64,000 bases of DNA, taken from contig NZ_JACCBP010000001.1 in the NCBI RefSeq assembly GCF_013408655.1, positions 1,550,001-1,614,000 of the forward strand, read 5' to 3'. This document shows, piece after piece, positions 42,803 through 50,550 of this stretch. Under the pieces are notes generated by a model. That model made no database searches. It was given only the letters and a program-made list of their open reading frames with translations, and was not told the DNA's origin. Position 1 is the stretch's first letter. Each line of letters begins with the position of its first letter. Source of the stretch: Pigmentiphaga litoralis. GTDB taxonomy: Bacteria > Pseudomonadota > Gammaproteobacteria > Burkholderiales > Burkholderiaceae_B. The translations under genes and the position numbers were made by a program.

Positions 42803-44542
42803 ATGAACACCGGATTCCCGTCCCACATGTCGAAGGTGGCGGGCGGCGCCCTGCTGTTGTCGCTTGCCGCGTGCTTTGGCGGCGGCGACGACGATGACGC
42901 CCCCACCCCGCCCCCGGCCGGCGGTGCCCGCACCCTGTCCGAAGCATCCTGTACCGCCATCGGTTCGCGTACCTACACGAACAGCCCGGTATTCGGCGCC
43001 AGCCGCTGGGTTGCCGACGGCGCCGAAAAGGCCGCCACCACGGCCACGACTGCCCTGCCCGCCCACTGCGTGGTCCAGGGCACCATCGCGCCGCGCACCG
43101 GCGCAAGCGGCGTGCCCTACGGCATTCAATTCGAACTGCGGCTGCCCGCCGCGTGGAACGGCCGCTTCTTCTTCCAGGGCGGCGGCGGCACCGACGGGTC
43201 CGTCTCGCCCGCCACCGGCATCATCAACAGCGCCGACGGCGGCAACAACGTGGCGCTGTCGCAAGGCTATGCCGTCGTGTCCACCGACGGCGGTCACCAG
43301 AACAGCACGCTAGCCACCACCGCCGCGTTCGGCGCCGACCCGCAGGCCCGCATCGACTGGGGCTATAACGCGATCGACAAAACCGCCGTCACCGCCAAAT
43401 CCATCATCCAGGGAAGCTACGGCGCCGCGCCCGACAAGTCCTACTTCCTGGGTTGCTCCAACGGCGGACGCCAGGGCATGATGTTCACCCAGCGCTTTCC
43501 CGATGCCTTCGATGGCGTGGTTGCCGGCGCGCCGGTCATGGACCTTGGCAGCATCACCGCCGCCGAAATCTGGGGCCTGCAGCAGTTCGCCAAGGCCGCC
43601 CCGCGCGACAGCACGGGCGGCATCGTGTGGTCGCAATCCTTCTCGCCCGCCGACCGGCAACTGTTCACCGACGCGTACGTCAAGGCCTGCGACGCCACCG
43701 ACGGCGTAGCCGACGGCATGGTCCAGAACCCGTTTGCGTGCAGCTTCGACCCCGCCGTCCTGCAATGCACCGGCGCCAAGAACGACACCTGCTGGACGCC
43801 CACCCAGGTCGCCGCCGTTAAGGCCACGGTCGCCGGCCCGATCACGTCCAGCGGCGGGCCGGTCCGCGTGCCAGGCTACTCTCTGCCGCGCGAAACGCCT
43901 GTCGAAGGCTACGTTGTCGACACCGGCTGGATGACGCCATCAGGCCAGCCGTCCCGGCTGATCGGCACGGCCACCTCCTTGCCCGGCGACTTTGCATTCG
44001 GCGCGGTCCAGGTGCCCTACTTGCACATCACGCCGCCCGACCCCACCTTCGATCCCCTGGGCATCAACTGGGACACCTACCCCAACCGCATGACCATCGA
44101 CCCGCCGTGGCTGTCGACCCGCCTCGACATCTCCGCCTACAAGGCGCGCGGCGGCAAGATGATCTTCTATCACGGCATTTCCGACCCCGGCCCCAGCGTG
44201 TCCAACACCATCAACTACTACAACCGGCTGGTGCAGTTGAACGGTGGCCTCACGCCCACCCAGGCCTTTGCGCGACTGTTCATGGTCCCCGCCATGACAC
44301 ATTGTTCGGGCGGCCCGTCGACCGATTCGTTCGACCCGCTGACGGCGATCGTGAACTGGGTGGAAAAAGGCGTCGCCCCCGAGCAGATGGTGGCCAAGGC
44401 CCGCGCGGCCAATGCCAGCGGCCTGACCTCGGTCAAGCCCGCGATCCCGGCCGACCGCACCCGGCCGCTGTGCGCCTATCCGAAGACGGCGGTGTACAAG
44501 GCGGGGAATGTGGAAAAGGCGGAGAGTTTTGTGTGTCAGTGA
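42803..44542 (+). CDS. Tannase/feruloyl esterase family lipoprotein
   Basis: A 579-residue secreted hydrolase. The signal peptide ends in a lipobox (LSLAAC, Cys24), followed by an Asp run and Pro-rich linker, so it is a lipoprotein. The tannase fold begins near residue 45. The nucleophile Ser is in FLGCSNGGRQGM near 218; the acid is in FYHGISDPGPS near 457 and the His in TNHCSGGPSTD-like MTHCSGGPSTDSF near 500. The Cys-Ser and His-Cys pairing (GCS and HCS) is the tannase-family signature disulfide. It splits ester bonds of gallic or ferulic acid type substrates, or mono-ester analogues such as MHET. GGAGGA ribosome site. Confidence 0.9.
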   Translation: MNTGFPSHMSKVAGGALLLSLAACFGGGDDDDAPTPPPAGGARTLSEASCTAIGSRTYTNSPVFGASRWVADGAEKAATTATTALPAHCVVQGTIAPRTGASGVPYGIQFELRLPAAWNGRFFFQGGGGTDGSVSPATGIINSADGGNNVALSQGYAVVSTDGGHQNSTLATTAAFGADPQARIDWGYNAIDKTAVTAKSIIQGSYGAAPDKSYFLGCSNGGRQGMMFTQRFPDAFDGVVAGAPVMDLGSITAAEIWGLQQFAKAAPRDSTGGIVWSQSFSPADRQLFTDAYVKACDATDGVADGMVQNPFACSFDPAVLQCTGAKNDTCWTPTQVAAVKATVAGPITSSGGPVRVPGYSLPRETPVEGYVVDTGWMTPSGQPSRLIGTATSLPGDFAFGAVQVPYLHITPPDPTFDPLGINWDTYPNRMTIDPPWLSTRLDISAYKARGGKMIFYHGISDPGPSVSNTINYYNRLVQLNGGLTPTQAFARLFMVPAMTHCSGGPSTDSFDPLTAIVNWVEKGVAPEQMVAKARAANASGLTSVKPAIPADRTRPLCAYPKTAVYKAGNVEKAESFVCQ

Positions 44543-44572
44543 GGGTTGATCTGACGTGACATGCTGATGTGG

Positions 44573-44600
44573 AAAACGGCCCTTTATGGGCCGTTTTTTT
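44573..44600 (+). terminator. Rho-independent terminator after the tannase gene
   Basis: AAAACGGCCC pairs with GGGCCGTTTT around TTTAT, followed by further T residues to 44600. A strong intrinsic terminator 30 bases past the stop. Confidence 0.9.
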
Positions 44601-44726
44601 ATTGGACGCGTCGTCTGTTCATAGCGCTTTCTGACTTGTCCGGTTCTTCGTTCGGTCCGGTGTTTCAGCCAGGACAGGGACTGGCCGCCCCAGTGGCAAC
44701 GGGACATTCGCCTACGGCGGCGCAGG

Positions 44727-45116
44727 TCAGCGTAAGGCCCACCAGCGCCATGCCAGCCACGCCGTCACCAGCCATAGCAGCACGATCACCACGGCACCTG
44801 TGTGGCTGCGCGGCTTCTTGCCCTGCTCCGTCATCCAACGATCCGCCTCGATCCGACTCGCGGCAATCACGTCGACCGGTGCCAGCCGCACCGCCAGCCA
44901 GATCATCGCCGGCAGCAGGATCACGTCGTCCAGGTAGCCAAGGATAGGGATGAAGTCGGGGATCAGGTCGATCGGGCTCAAGGCATAGGCGACGGCGACG
45001 ATGCCGACGACCTTCGGCAGCCACGGCATGGCCGGGTGGCGGGACGCGAACCACAGGGTGACAGCGTCGCGTTTGATGCGGCGCGCCCAGGTTCGGAGAG
45101 AGGCTAGGAGTGGCAA
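44727..45116 (-). CDS. YkvA/DUF1232 family membrane protein
   Basis: A 129-residue protein. The DUF1232 core is ALSPIDLIPDFIPILGYLDD (residues about 44-63) and the segment before it is hydrophobic. A C-terminal membrane helix (AVVIVLLWLVTAWLAWRWW) is present. Function unknown; DUF1232 proteins are small bacterial membrane proteins. It is the last clearly native gene before the degraded island at 45.1-50.4 kb. Confidence 0.88.
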   Translation of the reverse strand: MPLLASLRTWARRIKRDAVTLWFASRHPAMPWLPKVVGIVAVAYALSPIDLIPDFIPILGYLDDVILLPAMIWLAVRLAPVDVIAASRIEADRWMTEQGKKPRSHTGAVVIVLLWLVTAWLAWRWWALR

Positions 45117-45433
45117 AGTAGATTTTGCGTTCGGCAGTTTGTGATCGGCGCAGGCGGGATTCGAATAAGGGATAACCGTTGCGAACGGGCAATGTAGCCG
45201 TTCTGACGGGTTAACACATAGAACGTCCCGTTAAAGTAATGCCGAGCTATGTATGTCGTCCATCGGATCCTTATCGGAGCGCGATCACCGCAGCATCTTG
45301 AAGGACATCGACTCCATGATGAATATCCATTCAATGCGTGGCACACGTCATGGCCACAGGCTTGCGATTCTGGTCACTTCGGTTCAAATGCACTCGCGTC
45401 TTCCAAACAAGATTGAGGTCACAAAGGATCAAC
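45117..45433. other. Gene-free stretch at the left edge of the degraded island
   Basis: No convincing gene. Base composition falls compared with the left flank. A GGATTCGAA sequence at 45157-45165 recalls a tRNA T loop, but no tRNA fold could be built. I saw no credible HicA toxin remnant before the truncated hicB. Confidence 0.5.
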
Positions 45434-45703
45434 TTGCTCTACCCAGCTTATCTGCATCAAGACAACGAATCGGCCTATAGCTTGATATTTCCGGACCTAC
45501 CGGGATGCTACGCTGCGGCCGACGAACGGGCGGACCTGACAGCAGCAGCTCAGGAGGCGGTGGAGGCCCATTGTTATGGCGAGCCCGACATACCTCTCGC
45601 AAGCGAGCCCGCAGCATGGGAAACACATCCGGACTACAAGGGCGGAGCCTGGGTGTGCATAGACCTCGATCTAACGAAAGTGGCGCTGGGATCACCTAGC
45701 TAG
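45434..45703 (+). pseudogene. hicB: Truncated HicB-family antitoxin (lacks DNA-binding domain)
   Basis: The 89-residue product opens LLYPAYLHQDNESAYSLIFP and continues DLPGCYAAADERADLTAAAQ, EAVEAH, the HicB RNase-H-like neutralising domain. It ends at LDLTKVALGSPS, where family members carry on into a ribbon-helix-helix DNA-binding domain of about 40 residues; this is missing. The start is probably TTG at 45434, preceded by AAAGGA at 45423-45428. No HicA toxin gene is seen on either side. It is most likely a decayed orphan, though a shortened working antitoxin cannot be excluded. Confidence 0.65.
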
Positions 45704-45970
45704 CTGCAGAACGTCGCAGTCTGAAAGCGTACCTGTTCACGCGACAGAGCCTACCTTTTCCGTGGCGGCATTTTTCGATAAGCAGCGGTCAATGCCGTGG
45801 TCACGTATTCATCAAGAATCGGCTTGGCCTGAAGCTTGACATCATCGCGTCAGCGGGCACCTCCAAAGTCGCGACGCCGCTACGTCGCGGGAATCACTGG
45901 TGGGTAGTAAGCCTTGCTGCTACAACATGCTTGGGCAACGCGTTCCCGCACCCTCACTGAAGGATTAAGC

Positions 45971-46120
45971 ATGGCAACGACCAAGAAGTCCAACGAAACC
46001 ACCTCAGCAAAGGCAGCCACTGCTGCATCGAAGACGCTTAAAGACCCAAAATCGTCGAAAGACGCGAAAACGGCATCCGGCTCTGCTTTGACGCAGAAAG
46101 TGAAGGGCAAAAGCAAGTAG
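45971..46120 (+). CDS. Small Lys/Ala/Ser-rich protein
   Basis: A 49-residue basic protein (ATTKKSNETTSAKAATAASK start, then a SALTQKVKGKSK end). Similar short proteins with AASKTL-type and SGSALTQ repeats occur widely in proteobacteria in accessory regions; function unknown. A GAAGGAT site lies 7 bases upstream of the ATG. Nothing functional can be deduced beyond a possible nucleic-acid affinity from its charge. Confidence 0.6.
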   Translation: MATTKKSNETTSAKAATAASKTLKDPKSSKDAKTASGSALTQKVKGKSK

Positions 46121-46272
46121 TTAGTCATTATCGGATAGTCCCGTTACAGCTGCATGAGCAACATCCCAGCCGTGCTCAGCGGGTGGGCACATTACTCCCG
46201 CCGACCTTGTAAAGGCCGTCGGGAAGCTTTTCTAATGCGGCCAAGGCTACAACTCTCCTGAGGAAAGAAAGT

Positions 46273-46317
46273 ATGCATAATTCTCTCTACGGCGAAGCAC
46301 TGCGAACCGCTGCCTAA
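46273..46317 (+). other. Possible 14-residue leader ORF
   Basis: ATG at 46273 preceded by GAGGAAAG and followed by 14 codons (MHNSLYGEALRTAA) and TAA, 26 bases before the next gene. Could be a leader peptide, but no attenuator-like structure was found. Low support. Confidence 0.2.
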
Positions 46318-46343
46318 CTTATCAACCTTATACGGAGTGTTCA

Positions 46344-47018
46344 ATGCAGATGTCCCTGTCGCGACGGCTTTCTGAGGCTGTAGGAAGTTGGCTGCACTTC
46401 GAATTCTGTTGCCACCGCGCGGGACTATTTTCCGAATCAGCCTTGAAATCGGCGGTTGGCCAAGTCATTAGCTCTTTGCCGGCGAATATCAAGGGGGCTC
46501 GTGTTTACGCGGACGCAAAGCATGCGGGGCTCCCTCGAAGTTCGAATCGCGGTCGGCCTCCGTCTGTCGACTTTGTGCTGGTGCTGCCTAATAATGGCCT
46601 CGGATCTAGCGACGCAGAGGTGGTAGTTGAGACGAAGTGGGCTGGTTCGAGCCACTGCACGGCTGCGAGAATCTTTCGTGACTTCGTACGGTTGGCGCTT
46701 ATCAAGCACCACAGTCCAAGTGCTAAGTGCATCTTTCTACTAGCCGGCAACAACCGGGAGTTAGCCGCAGTCTTAGCTGCGTCCCCGTTTACTTCTGCAC
46801 GTCTCACCCATGGCATCAGCAAAGGGAATCTAAGGAAAGTGAGATTAAATAAGTTCAGCCTGCTCCAGTCATCTGTAGCAGACGACGCAATGCGAGGCTG
46901 GCAAGGCGTGCCAGCTGATCTTGCATTTCTGACTAGTTGCAGCGGAATCCATCCAGCGCCCACGGATGGGAATCGTTATGATTTCGGCGCTATCGCTTGG
47001 GAAATTGGCCTCCAATAA
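46344..47018 (+). CDS. Hypothetical protein with PD-(D/E)XK-like motif
   Basis: A 224-residue protein. The pattern VDFVLVLP followed by AEVVVETKWAG places Asp76, Glu96 and Lys98 in the D-X(n)-E-X-K layout of the restriction-endonuclease-like fold, with strands on both sides as expected. Several conserved-looking helices follow (IFRDFVRLALIKHH). I do not recognise the family. The ATG (46344) follows a GGAG site. It is more AT-rich than the chromosome core and lies in a degraded island, so it is probably acquired. A role in defence or DNA processing is a guess from fold only. Confidence 0.6.
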   Translation: MQMSLSRRLSEAVGSWLHFEFCCHRAGLFSESALKSAVGQVISSLPANIKGARVYADAKHAGLPRSSNRGRPPSVDFVLVLPNNGLGSSDAEVVVETKWAGSSHCTAARIFRDFVRLALIKHHSPSAKCIFLLAGNNRELAAVLAASPFTSARLTHGISKGNLRKVRLNKFSLLQSSVADDAMRGWQGVPADLAFLTSCSGIHPAPTDGNRYDFGAIAWEIGLQ

Positions 47019-47929
47019 AATCGGTAGTAGACGCTGGTTTGAGCCGCGCTTACCTAGTATCTCAACGGTGGGATGCAACCGAATGTCGGCGTTCTTGCGA
47101 AATTCGCGGAAGTTTTAGGTGCGCCTCTTCGGATATCAGCCCTGACTTCGCTGCGCAGATAAATCGAATTGCGTCCCTTCTGCCGGGGGGCACCTGCCAG
47201 CGCTCGGGCACGAGAAGCGAAGAGCTTTGAAGTTCCCACCAACCACTCCGGAGGGACAGGTCGATGGCCGTTCACGCGGATACGTGAAGAAGACGTACAC
47301 GCGCTGTCGCAAGACGATCGGACAACAATCGATAGAGCTTTGACCCTGGCCACTGCTTAGGTGGGGTGAACGTACTCGTGGCCGATCCGCCTGGGGCGGC
47401 CCCCCGCGCCAAGGCCGCCAAGGTCGTCTGCGACGCCAGCGCAGCGGCCGCGAACGATGCGGACCACATTGCGATCCGGACGGTTGTCGTCAAGATCGCG
47501 CCCTGCATTGCTGGATTTGATACCGTGCGACAGCGCGATGTGGTATCGGTGGCAGTCAGTTTCTAGCCAAACAGTGGGTACAGAAGCACGGCTACCGCTG
47601 GAAAGCGCACTATGCCACGGCTGCTCAAGGTATGAGCACGTGGCTGCGAGTGTAGGAAGAGGACATCACCGTATTCAGCAGAAATAACACAACTCAGCAA
47701 GCTGACGAAGTCTTTGCGATTAACCATGAAGGCGAGATTACTATCAACTGCTAAAAAAGCGCTTGGGAAATTGATAGCTGTACTCGGATAATGACGACCA
47801 GCAGCGATATTTGCCGACTATGTTCTCCACACTGGCCGTTAACACTGATCAAGTGGTCTTACCTTCAGGCTGACACTCCAGATCGTTCAAACGCTGCATT
47901 CAAACCAATAAGCTTCACACGGGGTACAC
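47019..47929. other. Gene-free degraded stretch
   Basis: About 900 bases with only short open frames and no family signal. Some frames show coding-like runs (for example around 47580-47650), which could be remnants of decayed genes, but I cannot assign any of them. No tRNA or repeat found. Confidence 0.5.
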
Positions 47930-48127
47930 ATGAGCAATTCTGATAACTCGAAGCCTACAAGACCGAAGCCGTCCCAGCATGGGGACGTGACTGTAAACAA
48001 AATCCAACGTAAGGATACGACCGATGGCCACGTCGTTAATTCGAACACGATCTTCAGAACCCAGCCCAGAAGAACTGATCCAACTGGAGGCGGAGACAAA
48101 AAAGATCCTTCAAACAAAGGAAAGTGA
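47930..48127 (+). CDS. Small polar protein, first gene of a two-gene cassette
   Basis: A 65-residue low-complexity protein rich in Lys, Pro, Thr and Asp (MSNSDNSKPTRPKPSQHGDV, ending GGGDKKDPSNKGK). No fold or membrane segment expected; probably disordered. Its stop TGA overlaps the start ATG of the next gene (TGATG), so the two are translationally coupled. The pairing of a short polar gene with a 2-TM gene suggests a working unit. No strong ribosome site at 47930. Confidence 0.55.
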   Translation: MSNSDNSKPTRPKPSQHGDVTVNKIQRKDTTDGHVVNSNTIFRTQPRRTDPTGGGDKKDPSNKGK

Positions 48128-48627
48128 TGTCAGACCCAGCCAGCGAGCTTGAATATGACCTTCGTATTAGCATTAACTACCATCGTAAGCGTGAGTTTTT
48201 CTTCCGTTGCGTAGAGGGCTTTTCGAAGGCGGTATCGCTGCTGGCACTAGCGTCACTTGGTTTTGACGTTAATTGGTTTACATGGAGTATTGCGATGCTG
48301 AGCGCCGGGTTCACGATCGCAACCATCGTGATCGATTGCTCGGGACTTGCCGCCAAACATAAAGAGCTGGCGGGTAGATTCTGCGACATCTTAGCTAAAA
48401 CTCCAGTGGCCAACAGCATCCCAGAGTTGCGAACCGAGTTCTTCAAGGTTTCAGGTGATGAACCACCGAGCCTTCATGGGCTAAGTCAGTTGTGCCAAGA
48501 CGAGCAAGACGCAGCAGAAGGAAGAGCCGTCGATCCGAAACGTTTTACTTGGGGCCGGAGAACGGCTGCACAGTTCGGCTTTGGGCAAAGAGATATCGAC
48601 TTCCCGAAGCAGAGTGCCGACGTCTGA
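48127..48627 (+). CDS. Two-transmembrane protein, SLATT-like
   Basis: A 166-residue protein. An N-terminal helix (LRISINYHRKREFFFRCVE) leads into two membrane helices (about residues 33-47 and 52-70), a long cytosolic helix (AAKHKELAGRFCDILAKTP), and a DEPPSLHGLSQLCQDEQ region. This helix-2TM-helix layout recalls SLATT-type effector proteins of nucleotide-signalling defence systems; that is inference, not a match. The ATG at 48127 overlaps the previous stop; GTG at 48124 is an alternative. It is intact, while its neighbours in the island are broken. Confidence 0.6.
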   Translation: MSDPASELEYDLRISINYHRKREFFFRCVEGFSKAVSLLALASLGFDVNWFTWSIAMLSAGFTIATIVIDCSGLAAKHKELAGRFCDILAKTPVANSIPELRTEFFKVSGDEPPSLHGLSQLCQDEQDAAEGRAVDPKRFTWGRRTAAQFGFGQRDIDFPKQSADV

Positions 48628-48934
48628 AGACGAGCAACGAAGACGACAATTTCCCTCGGCTATTTTTTCGCCAATTCAAGCTCACACATAACAGCATCCC
48701 CAACTCGTATGCGCTGGACGGTCTGCTATAAGCAGTTCCACTGCTGCGCAAATGCTCTAGCAGTACGTCGAATTCTACCGAGCCGATCCATTTGCGATCT
48801 AGAACAGCAACGCCTTTACTCTTCCCTTATTTGCTCACAGCCGGACTTTGTGCCAAGCCTCGGTAAGCGTATCTGCAGTCGCGCATTCTAACGAGGCAAT
48901 ACCGAAGTCGAGTGGTCGTAGGCGATGGCGCCTT
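48628..48934. other. Gene-free stretch before the phage methyltransferase remnant
   Basis: About 300 bases without a convincing gene between the 2-TM gene and the first recognisable part of the methyltransferase remnant. Nothing else seen. Confidence 0.45.
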
Positions 48935-49704
48935 AGCCTTAAGTCGTGGTCAGCTATTCCGCCAGAACAGCATTGGCAGCATGGCTTATCAGCCTGTGCA
49001 CACCATCACCGCCAGCGGCGGTAACAGTGACCGGCCGGTACCGGTGGCGCCATGGGCGTGGTCGGCGCCATCCTGCCAAGGCACTAGACCGGCATTGTCG
49101 GTACGGACTTGGACGACCCAATCGGGACCGTAACCGCGATCGATCATCACTCACTAGTGACAGCACATTTGCTGTGTGCCATGGGCGCCAGCATCGACCA
49201 CTTGGCAAGATGACGCACTCGGCAAGGTCACGGCAGAGGGCGGCGGAAAAGCAGCGCTGGTCACTAGCCGCATTGCCGAATTGCTGGGCGCCAGGCCGGA
49301 CGGGCTGCCCGTAGACGCGCCGTTCCACACCGTCAGCGCAGGCGGCAATCACCATGCCAAGGTGTGTGCCTTCCTGATGGCGTATTACCGCACAGGCCAA
49401 GCACCACAGATCCACGGCCCGCTGGCACGGTGACCGCGCGCGACCGCTTCGGCCTTGTGACAGTGCACGGCCAGGACTATCAGATCGTGGACATCGGCTT
49501 GCGCATGCTCATGCCACGCGAGTTGTTCCCCGCCCCGGGGCTTCCCTGACACCTACAGCATCGGCGACGACCGTTACAAGGCCTGTCGCTCATCGAGAGC
49601 GCCCAGGTGCACATGTGCGGCAACAGCGTCTGCCCATTCATGTCCAAAGCGCTCACCCGTGTCAACCTCACCTGGGAAGCAGCAATTCAGAAAGTCGCAG
49701 CATG
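48935..49704 (+). pseudogene. Degraded phage DNA cytosine methyltransferase (C-terminal part)
   Basis: Family-like pieces are spread over different frames: PVHTITASGGN near 48988, then a part with LPVDAPFHTVSAGGNHHAKV near 49300-49360, then DRFGLVTVHGQDYQIVDIG and LRMLMPRELF near 49440-49530, and finally SAQVHMCGNSVCP at about 49600-49640 ending in AAIQKVAA and a stop at 49702. In intact phage enzymes these occur in this order in the target-recognition and motif IX/X end. The QGFPD-type motif has become PGLPDTY. Catalytic motifs I and IV are missing, so the gene is dead. Confidence 0.75.
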
Positions 49705-49983
49705 ATACGAGCCACCGCCATCTCCTTTCGCGGGCTCACGCGGCTGTTGGACATCCCGGTGGGTACGCAGATTGACATTGCCAAGCGAAGTTTGTACCGC
49801 GCTTATCACTTTGCTCGCTGCGCATACCTGTGGCTCAACAAAGCCGCATACGCCCGCGATTGCGTCGGCCCGTACCACTCCACATCGAGCTGGGGCATGA
49901 GGGCCGAAGGCTGCCCCCACTTCATCCAACTGCCGCCCAGCGCGAACGACGGAGGCGTCTATGTCGATCAACCCACTCGCTAA
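49702..49983 (+). other. Open frame between phage remnants, not recognised
   Basis: A frame of 93 codons (MIRATAISFRGLTRLLDIPV start) lying between the methyltransferase and dUTPase remnants. Its end overlaps the dUTPase start region. It may be a small phage gene or part of a broken one. No family recognised and the frame is not clearly under selection. Confidence 0.3.
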
Positions 49984-50300
49984 TGTTTATTTCAAGGTAA
50001 GGCGTGGAGCCACGGGCCATCCTCCTGCAGTACAAGTCGGCCGGCGCATCCTGCTTCGACCCGCACGTCATTTTGCCTGAAGGCGAAGGGCAAACGGTCT
50101 GATACCGCGACTCACTTGTCATTGGCACATGCCTAGCCTTCGTACCGCAGGAAGGCTATTCGATCGAGGTGTACAGCCGCAGTGGGCACGGATTCGACAG
50201 CAGCGTCCGCTTGGCTAACGACGTCGGCCATACTGACCAAGACTGCCGCGGCGAGATCATGGTCAAGCTGACACCCGACACCTGGGTCGCAGCCACTTAG
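49961..50300 (+). pseudogene. dut: Degraded phage dUTPase
   Basis: From 50031 the frame reads YKSAGASCFDPHV (motif I), VPQEGYSIEVYSRSG (motif II) and DQDCRGEIMVKLTPD (motif III), the dUTPase core. An in-frame TGA at 50100-50102 interrupts it. The N-terminus (from the ATG at 49961, MSINPLANVYFKV) is in another frame, so a frameshift lies near 50000-50013. The catalytic Tyr of motif III is changed to Cys. The enzyme would cleave dUTP to dUMP; this copy cannot. It sits against the tRNA-Ser terminator and supports a prophage remnant. Confidence 0.85.
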
Positions 50301-50360
50301 CCGCGCACGCAAACAACGTCACGTTTACGGCACAAGCTGTGGACCTACCAACCCTGGAAG

Positions 50361-50387
50361 TAAAAAAGCCGCTGGGGGCAGCGGCTT
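50361..50387 (-). terminator. Rho-independent terminator after tRNA-Ser
   Basis: On the minus strand AAGCCGCT (50387-50380) pairs with AGCGGCTT (50373-50366), followed by a run of T. It lies 28 bases past the tRNA-Ser 3' end. Confidence 0.85.
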
Positions 50388-50414
50388 CAAGTACTTGATT
50401 TACAACGGGAATAT

Positions 50415-50502
50415 TGGCGGGTGCGGTGAGATTCGAACTCACGAAACGTTGCCGTTCGCCAGTTTTCAAGACTGGTGCCTTCAACCACTCGGCCACACAC
50501 CC
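50415..50502 (-). tRNA. tRNA-Ser (anticodon UGA)
   Basis: An 88-base tRNA with encoded CCA. The acceptor GGGTGTG/CGCACCC pairs, with one T-G wobble. The anticodon stem CCAGT/ACTGG holds the loop CTTGAAA with anticodon TGA. A long variable arm marks serine type II tRNA. Its 3' end faces the degraded island with phage remnants, the usual orientation of an integrase target site. Confidence 0.97.
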
Positions 50503-50550
50503 ATTTCACGTCGGCGCACTGGGGCGCCGAGCGCGTAATGATAGCCGATT

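Noticed and set aside
45140..45180. tRNA-like fragment (GGATTCGAA) as the second attachment site of the island
   Set aside because: Only the generic T-loop bases match; there is no acceptor match to tRNA-Ser or cloverleaf.
45253..45433. HicA toxin upstream of the truncated hicB
   Set aside because: No HicA signature (GSHH-type or VPHP-type) could be read in any frame.
47366..47690. Short coding-like frames in the 47 kb stretch
   Set aside because: No family similarity, no ribosome sites, mixed frames. Left as gene-free.
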